A DNA stretch of 64,000 bases from Deinococcus sp. LM3 (GTDB lineage Bacteria; Deinococcota; Deinococci; Deinococcales; Deinococcaceae), in contig NZ_MUFV01000001.1 of assembly GCF_002017875.1 (NCBI RefSeq), positions 558,001 through 622,000 on the forward strand. Reading direction: 5' to 3'. Below the pieces are notes generated by a model. The model was not told where the DNA came from and made no database searches. It saw only the letters and a program-made list of their open reading frames with translations. The first letter of the stretch is position 1, and every line of letters begins with the position of its first letter. A program made the position numbers and the translations under genes. This document shows, one piece after another, positions 41,989-50,579 of this stretch.

Positions 41989-42536
41989 TCACCACGGGAG
42001 CCCGCGCAGGTTCACCCTCTCCCCCACCGGCCAGTCCCCCAGGGCCCCGTGCACGGGCAGGATCAGGGTGGGCCCGGCGTCCGTGACCCAGTGCCCTTCG
42101 TCGGGGTCGAGGTAACGGGCGGCGTTCGGCACGCGGGTGAAGCCGCCGCGCTCGTAGAACGGCGCGACCTCCTCACGGCATTGCAGGAACGCGAATTCCA
42201 CGTCCGGGAGGGTCAGCAGGAAGGCGTGCAGGTCGCGCAGCAGGCGGTGGCCCACCCCCCGGCGCTGGAATGCGGGGTGCGTGGCGACCCCGCCGACTCC
42301 CACGATGGTCACGTCACGCCCGCCGATCTGCGCTACACGCCGCCCGAATCCCATCTGAGCCATCGGCACTCCAGCCGGGTCGGCCAGCCACAGGTGCCAC
42401 TCCGGTTCGCTGCCCCAGTACGACGTGCCCTCCCAGAAGTCCGCGAAGTGCGGGTACGACGCCGCAGCCCGGCCTCCAGTTCCGGCGTGAGGGCCGCGCG
42501 GGGCGTGACATGCGTGGTCAGGGTCACGAACCGCAC
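41989..42536 (-). pseudogene. GNAT family acetyltransferase, frameshifted
   Basis: The first part, from the GTG at 42536, reads VRFVTLTTHVTPRAALTPELEAG. The frame then changes and continues AASYPHFADFWEGTSYWGSEPEWHLWLADPAGVP and MAQMGFGRRVAQIGGRDVTIVGVGGVATHPAFQRRGVGHRLLRDLHAFL. The last segment carries the GNAT acetyl-CoA loop (QRRGVGHRLL) and the family's beta-alpha-beta core. One extra C in the CCC run at 42468-42470 would restore about 182 aa. Downstream of the lesion an ATG at 42369 gives 126 aa that lack the substrate-binding N-terminal part. No other decay is visible, so a sequencing error is possible. Confidence 0.75.
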
Positions 42537-42540
42537 CGCA

Positions 42541-43050
42541 TCAGCGCAGCGGCACCAGAACGCGCAGGCCGATCAGGCTGGTCGGTCCGGCCCGCACGAT
42601 GCCTTCCACGTTCACGCCGGGGCCGCGCCAGCCCACCAGCGCGTGCGCGTTGGCCAGTGCGACCGGTGAGAGCAGCGCGTCCGGCAACCCGGAATTGGAC
42701 GTCCACACGTCCAGACTGACGCCCGACCCCACCCCCACCCCGTAGTACCAGTTGCCGCTGGGGCGCAGGTACGTGGCGTCCACGCGCACGAGCGCGCGGC
42801 TGAACGCGGCGGGTGTGGCGGCGTTCAGTTCCAGCGTGCCGCGCACCGCGCCGGCCGTGCCGAGGAGCGTGCCGGTCACGGCGACCTGCACGCCTCCCTC
42901 GGCGACGGCCGCGCCGGATCCGCTGACAGCGTTGCCGCCCGCGACCTGCGCGCCGACACTCCAGTCTGCGGCGTGTGCGCCGCCCGCCCAGCCCAGCCCA
43001 AACCAGCCCAGGAGTAGGGCGGCACGCATCATTCCTGACGTTCTGATCAT
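42541..43050 (-). CDS. secreted beta-rich protein, possible outer-envelope protein
   Basis: 169 aa. Signal peptide (residues about 8-24, GGAHA-AD), then alternating short strands rich in Gly, Val and aromatic residues (VAVTGTLLGTAGAVRGTLELN, GNWYYGVGVGSGVSLDVWTS, GLRVLVPLR at the end). This looks like a small beta-barrel or envelope protein; a C-terminal strand is consistent with outer-membrane insertion in a diderm-like envelope. No family is recognised. The ATG at 43050 has TACGCT 6 nt upstream. Confidence 0.6.
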   Translation of the reverse strand: MIRTSGMMRAALLLGWFGLGWAGGAHAADWSVGAQVAGGNAVSGSGAAVAEGGVQVAVTGTLLGTAGAVRGTLELNAATPAAFSRALVRVDATYLRPSGNWYYGVGVGSGVSLDVWTSNSGLPDALLSPVALANAHALVGWRGPGVNVEGIVRAGPTSLIGLRVLVPLR

Positions 43051-43056
43051 GCCCTC

Positions 43057-43062
43057 AGCGTA
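43057..43062 (-). promoter_or_regulatory. leaderless -10 box for the beta-rich secreted protein
   Basis: TACGCT on the minus strand, 6 nt before the ATG at 43050. Confidence 0.45.
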
Positions 43063-43152
43063 ACGGTGCGCGCAGTCCCGGCAGGGCGCAGGTGCGGCAC
43101 CCACGCCCGAACGCCGCCCCGGGTGACCGGAAGCGGCGTTCGGGGCGGAGGC

Positions 43153-43590
43153 TTACCAGTTCTGCACGGAGTTCTGCGCGGGGACAGGAGTGCCGTCGGT
43201 CACGCCTTTGGGGTCGGGTCCCCACTTGTTGCGGCCAGCTTCCCCGTCCGTCGCCATGAAGGCAATCAGGAAAATCCAGCCGAGAAACGGGATCAGGCCA
43301 AGCAGCATCCACCAGCCGGAGCGCTCCGTGTCGTGCAGGCGGCGGACGCTGACGGCCAGATGAGGGATCAGCATCGCCAGTGCGAACAGCCCCGAGAACA
43401 CACCGACATCATTCAGGGTGTTACCGGTACTGAGTCCAAGTGAGTTATCCAGCGCGGTGAGGATGATATTGGTCGCGCCGTAGATGAGCGTGAACATCCA
43501 GTATTCGCGACGGCGGGCGCGGCCGGTAAACTGCGCGTACTTCTTGGTGACGGCTTCGACGACTTCATTCACGTGCAAAGAATCTTTCAT
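43153..43590 (-). CDS. DUF805 membrane protein (copy 1)
   Basis: 145 aa. The DUF805 signature FTGRARRREYWMFTLIYGATNIIL, then VRRLHDTERSGWWMLLGLIPFLGWIFLIAFMATDGEAGRNKWGPDPKG, is complete. Four predicted helices. The family is widespread but its function is unknown. It pairs with a second DUF805 gene immediately upstream (43666-44112), with an identical C-terminal motif (KWGPxPKGVTDGxPVPAQN). The ATG at 43590 has TATTCT 6 nt upstream. Confidence 0.9.
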   Translation of the reverse strand: MKDSLHVNEVVEAVTKKYAQFTGRARRREYWMFTLIYGATNIILTALDNSLGLSTGNTLNDVGVFSGLFALAMLIPHLAVSVRRLHDTERSGWWMLLGLIPFLGWIFLIAFMATDGEAGRNKWGPDPKGVTDGTPVPAQNSVQNW

Positions 43591-43601
43591 GTGCAAAGAA
43601 T
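43573..43601. repeat. tandem 11-bp direct repeat over the start of DUF805 copy 1
   Basis: GTGCAAAGAAT occurs at 43573-43583 and 43591-43601, an 18-bp period. The second copy includes the -10 box (TATTCT, 43597-43602, minus strand) and the first lies just inside the coding region, so the pair could be a binding site or a small local duplication. Confidence 0.7.
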
Positions 43602-43612
43602 AAGTAAAAGAT

Positions 43613-43650
43613 GAATGCCCCGTTGCCTCAGATGAGAGAGCAGGGCATTC
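43613..43650 (-). terminator. terminator after DUF805 copy 2
   Basis: GAATGCCC (43613-43620) and GGGCATTC (43643-43650) pair perfectly, and a T-rich stretch (ATCTTTTAC) follows on the minus strand. It separates the two DUF805 genes. Confidence 0.6.
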
Positions 43651-43665
43651 ACCCGCCGGGTGGAT

Positions 43666-44112
43666 TTACCAGTTCTGCGCGGGGACAGGGGCGCCGTCGG
43701 TCACGCCTTTGGGGTTGGGGCCCCATTTGTTGCTGCCGCCTTCGCTGTCGAGGACCATGAAGACGAGGATTACGAGGCTGCCGAAGGGCACGAGGTTCAG
43801 CAGGTACCACCAGCCGCTCTTGCCGGTGTCGTGCAGGCGGCGCACGGCGATGGCGAGGCTGGGAATGAAGGTGGCGAGTGCGTAGAGCGCGTAGATCGCG
43901 GCGAAGATCAGGGTGCTGCCGGTCAGGGCGGCGCTGGGGTCCATGCCCGCGTCGGTCTGCATGGCCAGGCCCATCAGGACACCGGAGATCGGGATGGCCA
44001 GCACGAACGTGATGATGCTGTTGATCAGGGTGTACATCCAGTATTCGCGGCGGCGGGCGCGGCCCTGGAAGTTGACGTAGTTGTTGCGGATGGCGTTGAT
44101 GTAGTCGTTCAT
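43666..44112 (-). CDS. DUF805 membrane protein (copy 2)
   Basis: 148 aa with the same family pattern: NFQGRARRREYWMYTLINSIITFVL, IAVRRLHDTGKSGWWYLLNLVPFGSLVILVFMVLDSEGGSNKWGPNPKG. It is a paralogue of the gene at 43153-43590, probably from a local duplication, but each copy has its own start signals. The ATG at 44112 has a strong GAGGGA Shine-Dalgarno, unlike the leaderless copy 1. Confidence 0.9.
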   Translation of the reverse strand: MNDYINAIRNNYVNFQGRARRREYWMYTLINSIITFVLAIPISGVLMGLAMQTDAGMDPSAALTGSTLIFAAIYALYALATFIPSLAIAVRRLHDTGKSGWWYLLNLVPFGSLVILVFMVLDSEGGSNKWGPNPKGVTDGAPVPAQNW

Positions 44113-44163
44113 GGTTCCCTCCTGGCTGTTGCGTGAGAACACTCTAAGCGTCACATTGCGGTC

Positions 44164-45201
44164 ATGCTGCCAACTTTGTGGAGGGGTGCGCTGGGTCTGC
44201 TGCTGGGGGTCACGCTGGGAGCGTGCGCGCCTGCTCTGACGGGCACCATGACCGTACCGGACGTGCAGGCGGCGCTCCCGGCCCTGCCCGCTGAGCGGCT
44301 GCGGGTGCTGGTGATGGGGGATCAGGGCACGGGGACGGACGTGCAGCGGCGGGTGGCGGCGGCCATGCGGGAGGTCTGCGCGCGGGAGGGCTGCGACCTG
44401 GGGGTGGGGCTGGGGGATAACTTCTACCCGGCCGGGCCGAAGGACGTGAATTCACGGTTGTTCCGGGAGCGGTTCGCGGACGTGTACGGGCCGCTGGGCG
44501 TGCCGTTCCTGATGGTGCCGGGCAATCATGACGAGTCGTGGCTGGTGGGCGGTGACGGCGCCGATGCACGTGGCGCGGAGGTTCAGGTGGCGTACTCGCG
44601 GCTGAACGCGCAGTGGGTGATGCCGGGCCGTTCGTACCGCGCACCGGTCGGGGCGCTGGCGGAGTTCTTCGCGGTGGATACGGCGCCGCTGGCCGCGTAC
44701 CTGCCGGGCCTGCGCCCTGCGGAGCGGCCGGGTGGCGCGTGGGACGCTGCTCAGCGGGCGTGGCTGTCGGGTGCGGTGCGGGGCAGCGGGGCGCGCTGGC
44801 GGCTGGTGCTGGGGCATCATCCGCCCTTCAGTAACGGGCGGCACGGGGACGCCGGGCGGTATGACGACCTGCCGCTGACGTTCCAGCGGGGCGGCGCGGT
44901 GCGGGACCTGTACGGCGCGGCGTGCGGTGTGGCCGACGTGATTCTCAGCGGGCACGTGCACGCGCTGGAGGTCTTCGCGCCGCAGCCGGGTTGCGCGGGC
45001 ACGTGGACGGCCGTGTCGGGCGCGGCGGGCGAGGTGGGGGGTGGTCCGGTCGGGACGCGCCCAGCGGCTTTCGCGGCGTACGGTCAGCCGGGCTTCCTGC
45101 GCCTGGAGATCACGCCGGACGCACTGACCGTCTGGGCGTACACGGTGACAGAGGACGGCGTGGTGACCGCGCGCGGGGCCGCCCGACTGCGCAAGGGGTG
45201 A
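44164..45201 (+). CDS. metallophosphoesterase lipoprotein, acid-phosphatase type
   Basis: 345 aa. Lipoprotein signal with lipobox LGAC (Cys about residue 20). The metallophosphoesterase motifs appear in order: VLVMGDQGTG, GLGDNFYPAG, VPGNHDES (about 120), LGHHPPFSNG and LSGHVHALE. This matches the purple/tartrate-resistant acid phosphatase-like group. It is likely anchored outside the membrane and may release phosphate from organic esters. It is divergent from the DUF805 gene, 51 bp away. The gene ends just before a GTTGATGGTTGAT hairpin. Confidence 0.87.
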   Translation: MLPTLWRGALGLLLGVTLGACAPALTGTMTVPDVQAALPALPAERLRVLVMGDQGTGTDVQRRVAAAMREVCAREGCDLGVGLGDNFYPAGPKDVNSRLFRERFADVYGPLGVPFLMVPGNHDESWLVGGDGADARGAEVQVAYSRLNAQWVMPGRSYRAPVGALAEFFAVDTAPLAAYLPGLRPAERPGGAWDAAQRAWLSGAVRGSGARWRLVLGHHPPFSNGRHGDAGRYDDLPLTFQRGGAVRDLYGAACGVADVILSGHVHALEVFAPQPGCAGTWTAVSGAAGEVGGGPVGTRPAAFAAYGQPGFLRLEITPDALTVWAYTVTEDGVVTARGAARLRKG

Positions 45202-45210
45202 TGGTCAAAA

Positions 45211-45251
45211 GTTGATGGTTGATAGAGGGGTGTCCTCCATCAACCATCAAC
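45211..45251. repeat. hairpin element of the GATGGTxGAT type
   Basis: 13-bp arms GTTGATGGTTGAT (45211-45223) and ATCAACCATCAAC (45239-45251), with an inner GAGG/CCTC pair in the loop. It sits between convergent genes and may end transcription. It is a relative of the element at 30952-31003. Confidence 0.75.
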
Positions 45252-45270
45252 CTTCTCCTTTCGACGTGTC

Positions 45271-45516
45271 TTACAGGCCGGCTTCGGCGAGGAAGGCGTC
45301 GAGTTTCTGTGGGCGGAAGCCGCTGAGGCTGGCGGCCACGTCGCCGTGGACGAGGGTGGGAACGCTGCGTTTGCCGCCGTTGACGCTCATGACGTACTGG
45401 GCGGCCTGGTCGTCCTGTTCGATGTTGATTTCCTCGAAGGCGAGGCCCTTGCTGGTCAGGGCGCGTTTGGTGGCGTGGCAGTCGGGGCACCAGCTGGTCG
45501 TGTACATCTTGATCAT
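45271..45516 (-). CDS. glutaredoxin-like (mycoredoxin-type) protein
   Basis: 81 aa with the thioredoxin-fold sequence MIKMYTTSWCPDCHATKRAL (CPDC active site), a SVPTLVHGD cis-Pro loop and a C-terminal helix. CPDC-type small glutaredoxins resemble mycoredoxins of actinobacteria; in Deinococcus the low-molecular-weight thiol is thought to be bacillithiol, so a bacilliredoxin-like role is possible. The ATG at 45516 has AAGGAGA 9 nt upstream. Confidence 0.87.
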   Translation of the reverse strand: MIKMYTTSWCPDCHATKRALTSKGLAFEEINIEQDDQAAQYVMSVNGGKRSVPTLVHGDVAASLSGFRPQKLDAFLAEAGL

Positions 45517-45670
45517 GGTGGGTTCTCCTTGGGGTGGGGGGCTGGGGTGGCCCAGCCCGAATCGCACATCAGTTTATAAAATAAAGCATCCGGTGGATTG
45601 AGGTGCGGGCAACAATACGGGCCACCCGCGCACTGAGCGTCCATTCATACGCGCCGTTCGTCCCGACAGA

Positions 45671-45707
45671 AACGCGGCCCACCCCGGTACAGGGCAGGCC
45701 GCGCGTT
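45671..45707 (-). terminator. hairpin terminator after infC
   Basis: AACGCGGCC (45671-45679) pairs with GGCCGCG-C-GTT (45697-45707), one bulged base. It lies 44 bp downstream of the infC stop. Confidence 0.55.
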
Positions 45708-45750
45708 CTGTGCTGGGTCAATGCTCAGCGGTGGGTGGTCTGACCGGGGG

Positions 45751-46401
<651 letters not shown>

Positions 46402-46532
46402 CACCTCTTACGCGCCCGGTGCACGCTGGCCGTCCGGGCGGCTGTGCCCACGCGGTGCGCGGGCGAATGAACCTCAGTCTACCACGCGGCTTCGTTGCGC
46501 CGGACCCACCGGGGTTCTGCCATGCTGTGAGC

Positions 46533-48656
46533 ATGAGCGGTTCCTCAACTTCCGGCCCTGCCCGTCCCGCCGCCCCCGGCCCCGTCTCGGCCTACACGTA
46601 CGGTCCGCTGGCGGCCCGCGACCCGGATCTGGAGGTGCTGCTGACCGACGGGCTGGGCGGCTTTGCGCTGGGCAGCGTGGCGGGCGTGCCCACCCGCTGC
46701 TACTCGGGGCTGGTGGTCAGCGAGCAGCCGCCGGTGCGCCGCCGCACGCTGTTCGTCTCGCCGCTCGAAACCCTGCACGTCGCGGGGCGCGAGGCGAAGC
46801 TGCACGCACTGGAGATCGCGCCCGGCGTGTTCGAGGGCCGGGGCCTGGAGCTGCTGACCGGCGCGGCCGTGTGGGACCTGCTGCCCGAGCGTGAGCAGCT
46901 GTTCGCGGGCGTGCGGGTGCGGCGGCGGGTGTTCATGCCGCCCGGTTCCGGCGCGGCCGTGTTCCTGTACGACGTGCAGAGCCGCGAGCCGGTCACGCTG
47001 CGCCTGGGCGGGCTGTTCGTGAACCGCGACATGCACCACGTACACGAGCGGGTGCCGGCGCTGCACTTCAGCGCCGGGGGGCGCGAGGTGACGGTGCGCG
47101 GCCCGGAAGACAGTGGGGGCGGCAGTGGGGACGGCCGTGCAGAGGGCGGGCCGGTCACGCGGGCCACGCTGCACGCGCCGGGCGCGGTGATCGACGCCCT
47201 GACCCCGCAGCCGCACCCGCAGCGGGTGTACTACCGGCACGACGCGGCGCGCGGCGAACCGGACCACGAGGTGACGCTGGGCAGCGACCTGTGGGAGATC
47301 AGCTTCCCGGCGGGCGGGGGGCGCGCGGCGCTGGTCGTGCAGGGCATGACGCCCGCGACAGCCGGGCACACGGTCACGGACCCCTGGGCGGCGTACGCGC
47401 AGGAGGCGGCGCGCCGGAGTGAACTGGCGCGGCGGGCGCAGGACACGAGCGGCGTGCGCGACGAACTGGTCGCCACGCTGGCCGTCGCCGCCGACGCCTA
47501 CCTGGTGCGGCGCGAACGGCCGGCGGGCGTGACCGTGATCGCCGGGTACCCGTGGTTCGCGGACTGGGGCCGGGACGCCATGATCGCCCTGACGGGCCTG
47601 ACCCTGCTGACCGGCCGGCACGCCGAGGCGCGCGACCTGCTGGGCACGTTCCTGGCCAGCCTGCGCCGGGGCCTGACACCCAACAACTTCCATGACGACG
47701 GTGGCGGCGCCGGGTTCAACACGGTGGACGGGGCGCTGTGGCTGGCCGTGGCACTGGAACGCTACGTGAGCGTGACCGGCGACCTGGGGTTTGCGCGCTC
47801 GTCGCTGCCGGCGCTGCGGGAACTGCTGGACTGGCACCTGCGCGGCACGGATCACGGCATCCGCGCCGACGACCGCGACGGGCTGCTGCTGGCGGGCGAG
47901 GCGGGCGTGCAGCTCACCTGGATGGACGTGAAGATAGAGGGCTGGGTAGTCACGCCCCGGCACGGCAAGCCGGTCGAGGTGCAGGGACTGTGGCTGGCAG
48001 CGCTGGGCGCCGAGGCGCGGCTGTCGGACGCGCTGGGGGAACGCCCGCAGTACGTGGGTGCCCTGGCCCGCGCGCGCGAGTCCTTCCCGGCCTTCTGGCA
48101 GGGCGGCGCGTACGCCGACACGCTGGCCGCCGACGGCACCCCGGACCGCAGCGTGCGCCCGAACGTGGCGCTGGCGCTGGCGCTGCCGGACACGCCCACC
48201 ACGCCCGCGCAGGTGGACCGCGTGATCCGCGAGGTCGAGTCGCAACTGCTCACGCCGGTCGGGCTGCACACGCTCTCGCCGCTGGACGCCCGTTACCGGG
48301 GCAATTACGGGGGCGCGCAGGTGCAACGCGACGCCGCGTACCACCAGGGGACCGTGTGGCCGTGGCCGCTGACGGCGTTCGTGGAGCTGCTGCTCTCGCG
48401 CGGCGAGGTGCGGCGGGCGCGCGCGGCCCTGGCAGGCCTGACCGGGCACGTCTGGGAGGCCGGGATCGGGCACGTGTCCGAGGTGTTCGCCGGGGACTCG
48501 CTGCGGCCCGGCGGCTGCCCCTTCCAGGCGTGGAGCACGGCGGAACTGCTGCGCGCGCACGTGCTGGTCTCGCTGGCCGAGGCGCGCGCGGCGCGGCCAG
48601 CCCCGGCCACCGTGCCAGCCGGGCCGCTGCCGCTGTCCACCCAAAACCTGACCTGA
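46533..48656 (+). CDS. glycogen debranching enzyme (amylo-alpha-1,6-glucosidase)
   Basis: 707 aa. The N-terminal GDE-type domain has LLTDGLGGFALGSVAGVPTRCYSGLVVSEQPP. The C-terminal (alpha/alpha)6 domain has GYPWFADWGRDAMIALTGLTLLTG, NFHDDGGGAGFNTVDGALWL, TWMDVKIEGWVVTPRHGKPVEVQGLW, and YHQGTVWPWPLTAFVELLL. This is the GDE/GH133 arrangement, which removes alpha-1,6 branches from glycogen. It complements the amylase at 2059-4062. The ATG at 46533 is preceded by CATGCT 6 nt upstream, a weak leaderless box; longer readings upstream are not supported. Confidence 0.9.
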   Translation: MSGSSTSGPARPAAPGPVSAYTYGPLAARDPDLEVLLTDGLGGFALGSVAGVPTRCYSGLVVSEQPPVRRRTLFVSPLETLHVAGREAKLHALEIAPGVFEGRGLELLTGAAVWDLLPEREQLFAGVRVRRRVFMPPGSGAAVFLYDVQSREPVTLRLGGLFVNRDMHHVHERVPALHFSAGGREVTVRGPEDSGGGSGDGRAEGGPVTRATLHAPGAVIDALTPQPHPQRVYYRHDAARGEPDHEVTLGSDLWEISFPAGGGRAALVVQGMTPATAGHTVTDPWAAYAQEAARRSELARRAQDTSGVRDELVATLAVAADAYLVRRERPAGVTVIAGYPWFADWGRDAMIALTGLTLLTGRHAEARDLLGTFLASLRRGLTPNNFHDDGGGAGFNTVDGALWLAVALERYVSVTGDLGFARSSLPALRELLDWHLRGTDHGIRADDRDGLLLAGEAGVQLTWMDVKIEGWVVTPRHGKPVEVQGLWLAALGAEARLSDALGERPQYVGALARARESFPAFWQGGAYADTLAADGTPDRSVRPNVALALALPDTPTTPAQVDRVIREVESQLLTPVGLHTLSPLDARYRGNYGGAQVQRDAAYHQGTVWPWPLTAFVELLLSRGEVRRARAALAGLTGHVWEAGIGHVSEVFAGDSLRPGGCPFQAWSTAELLRAHVLVSLAEARAARPAPATVPAGPLPLSTQNLT

Positions 48657-48703
48657 AGCGCGCTGGCGTAGGCGTCCGGCAGGCAGGGAGGCGACACTTA
48701 TCC

Positions 48704-48733
48704 TTGACGTACCAGGGACACAAACCCTAGCAT
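48704..48733 (+). promoter_or_regulatory. promoter and possible operator of the NrtR-like gene
   Basis: -35 TTGACG (48704-48709), 18-bp spacer, -10 TAGCAT (48728-48733), then 6 nt to the ATG at 48740, a strong leaderless promoter. AGGG, CCCT and AGGG follow one another at an exact 11-bp spacing (48714, 48725, 48736), overlapping the -10 and forming two nested inverted repeats. This may be an autoregulatory site. Confidence 0.6.
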
Positions 48734-48739
48734 TCAGGG

Positions 48740-49417
48740 ATGAACAGCCTCGCCCTTCCCCCGCAGGCCACCCAGGTCGGCCTCGCGGTGGACGTCGCCG
48801 CCTTCGCCATGCACGCCGGAGAACTGATGGTGCTGCTGGTGCAACGCGGCGAACTGCCGCACGCCCGCGACTGGGCGCTGCCCGGCGGCTTCGTCCACCC
48901 CGGCGAGGAACTGCACGAGGCCGCCCTGCGCGAACTGCGCACCGAGACCAGCGTGGAACTCGAACCCCGCCACCTCGAACAGTTCTTCACGTTCGGGGAG
49001 GTCAACCGCGACCCGCGCGGCCGGATCGTCAGCGTCGCGCACCTCGCGGTCCTGCCGCACGGCACCGTCAGCGTCAGCGGCGGCGGGCACACCCTGGGCG
49101 CCGAGTGGGTCAGCGCGCACCGCCCGCCCCGCCTCGCCTTCGATCACCAGGCGATCCTGGACCGCGCCCTGGCCCGGTTGCAACTGCGCCTGGAGTACGC
49201 GAACCTGGCGCTGGAATTCCTGCCCGACACCTTCACCCTGCCCGAGCTTCAGGGCGTGTTCGAGGCGATCCTGAACCGCAAACTGGACAAACGCAACTTC
49301 CGCAAGCGGCTGCTGTCGCAGGGTACCCTGACCGTCAGCGGCGAGCGCCGCAGCGGCGTGGGCCGCCCCGCGCAACTGTACCGCCGCGCCAAGGGCACCC
49401 GCACGCCCGCGCTGTAA
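48740..49417 (+). CDS. NrtR-like Nudix-winged helix regulator
   Basis: 225 aa. The N-terminal Nudix domain has a degenerate box, GFVHPGEELHEAALRELRTETSV (TETS in place of EExG), typical of sensor Nudix domains. The C-terminal winged helix reads LPDTFTLPELQGVFEAILNRKLDKRNFRKRLLSQGTL and ends GRPAQLYRR. NrtR proteins repress NAD or sugar metabolism genes and bind ADP-ribose-type ligands. No NAD biosynthesis gene is adjacent here, so the target may be elsewhere. The gene starts leaderlessly. Confidence 0.87.
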   Translation: MNSLALPPQATQVGLAVDVAAFAMHAGELMVLLVQRGELPHARDWALPGGFVHPGEELHEAALRELRTETSVELEPRHLEQFFTFGEVNRDPRGRIVSVAHLAVLPHGTVSVSGGGHTLGAEWVSAHRPPRLAFDHQAILDRALARLQLRLEYANLALEFLPDTFTLPELQGVFEAILNRKLDKRNFRKRLLSQGTLTVSGERRSGVGRPAQLYRRAKGTRTPAL

Positions 49418-49472
49418 AGCCGGTTTCTGCCCATCAGCGCCGCGCGCCACCTTCTGCCCCGCCCCGGCCCGC

Positions 49473-49478
49473 TAGACT
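49473..49478 (+). promoter_or_regulatory. leaderless -10 box for the ybaB gene
   Basis: TAGACT, 7 nt before the ATG at 49486. Confidence 0.55.
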
Positions 49479-49485
49479 GAGCGTC

Positions 49486-49776
49486 ATGGACATGAAGAAG
49501 CTGATGAAGCAGATGCAGCAGGCGCAGGCCGCCGCCGCGAAGATCCAGGACGACCTGGCCGCCAAGAGCGTGGAAGGCAGCGCCAGCGGACTGGTCACCG
49601 TCACCATGAACGGCCACGGGAAGGTCACGGCCCTGAAGATCAAGCCCGAGGCGCTGGACCCCGACGACGTGGAAGCCCTGGAAGACCTGATTCTGGTGGC
49701 CCTGCAGGACGCGGGCGCCAAGGCCGACGCCCTGCAACAGGACGCCACGCGCGGCCTGGGCATCCCCGGATTCTGA
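49486..49776 (+). CDS. YbaB/EbfC nucleoid-associated protein
   Basis: 96 aa. MDMKKLMKQMQQAQAAAAKI and the following SASGLVTVTMNGHGKVTALKIKPEAL segment are typical of YbaB/EbfC, a dimeric DNA-binding protein. Its gene precedes recR in most bacteria, as here (7 bp apart), so the pair is probably co-transcribed. Confidence 0.93.
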   Translation: MDMKKLMKQMQQAQAAAAKIQDDLAAKSVEGSASGLVTVTMNGHGKVTALKIKPEALDPDDVEALEDLILVALQDAGAKADALQQDATRGLGIPGF

Positions 49777-49783
49777 GGCGCAC

Positions 49784-50386
49784 TTGAAGTACCCTCCATC
49801 GCTGGTGGCGCTGATCCGCGAACTGTCGCGCCTGCCGGGCATCGGCCCGAAAAGCGCACAGCGGCTCGCGTTCCACCTGTTCGAGCAGCCGCGCGAGGAC
49901 ATCGAGCGGCTCTCGCGGGCGCTGCTGGAAGCCAAGCGGGACCTGCACACCTGCCCCGTGTGCTTCAACATCACGGACGCCGACCGCTGCGACGTGTGCA
50001 GCGATCCCACCCGCGACCAGGACCTGATCTGCGTGGTCGAGGAACCCGGTGACGTGATCGCCATCGAACGCAGCGGCGAGTACCGTGGCCTGTACCACGT
50101 GCTGCACGGCGTGCTGAGCCCCATGAACGGCGTCGGCCCGGACAAACTGCACATCCGGCCGCTGCTGCCGCGCGTGCAGGCAGGCCAGGAGGTCATCCTG
50201 GCGACCGGCACGACCGTCGAGGGCGACGCGACCGCGCTGTACCTCCAGCGCCTGCTCGAACCCCTGGGCGCCGTCGTGAGCCGCATCGCCTACGGCCTGC
50301 CGGTGGGCGGCGCACTCGAATACGCCGACGAGGTCACGCTGGGCCGCGCCCTGGCGGGCCGCACCCGCGTCACCAAACCCGGCTGA
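49784..50386 (+). CDS. recR: recombination protein RecR
   Basis: 200 aa. The HhH start LIRELSRLPGIGPKSAQRLAFHL, the four-Cys zinc finger (CPVCFNITDADRCDVC, about residues 56-71), the TOPRIM core (LICVVEEPGDVIAIERSGEYRGLYHVLHG) and the Walker-like ATGTTVEGDATALYL are all present. RecR clamps DNA with RecO/RecF and loads RecA at gaps. The start is TTG at 49784, with GAGGCG 5 nt upstream, after ybaB. Confidence 0.95.
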   Translation: MKYPPSLVALIRELSRLPGIGPKSAQRLAFHLFEQPREDIERLSRALLEAKRDLHTCPVCFNITDADRCDVCSDPTRDQDLICVVEEPGDVIAIERSGEYRGLYHVLHGVLSPMNGVGPDKLHIRPLLPRVQAGQEVILATGTTVEGDATALYLQRLLEPLGAVVSRIAYGLPVGGALEYADEVTLGRALAGRTRVTKPG

Positions 50387-50394
50387 AGGACCCC

Positions 50395-50531
50395 TCATAC
50401 GGGTTCCGTTTGTTTCGCCGACAATCCGGGACTTCACCGGATTGCCAGCTCCACGTCCGGAACCCGTTTTGCTCCCACTCGCTTCGCTCGGATTGAACGG
50501 GCTTTGCAGCCCATTCAATCGGAATCCGTAT
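50395..50531 (+). repeat. dispersed repeat family B, copy 2, with terminal inverted repeats
   Basis: 137 bp matching 15131-15267 in the same orientation. The ends form an imperfect inverted repeat: ATACGGGTTCCG at the left and CGGAATCCGTAT at the right, 11 of 12 complementary. Inside are two hairpins, AATCCGG/CCGGATT and GATTGAAxGGGCT/AGCCCxTTCAATC. No ORF of note. The layout suggests a MITE-like or palindromic repeat element. Confidence 0.85.
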
Positions 50532-50538
50532 CACCCAA

Positions 50539-50565
50539 CCCTCTCCCCAACGGAGAGGGCTTTTT
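50539..50565 (+). terminator. rho-independent terminator after recR and repeat B
   Basis: CCCTCTCC and GGAGAGGG pair around CCAAC, followed by C and TTTTT. A strong terminator that probably ends the ybaB-recR transcript after it reads through repeat B. Confidence 0.85.
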
Positions 50566-50579
50566 CGTGTTCCTGCTCC

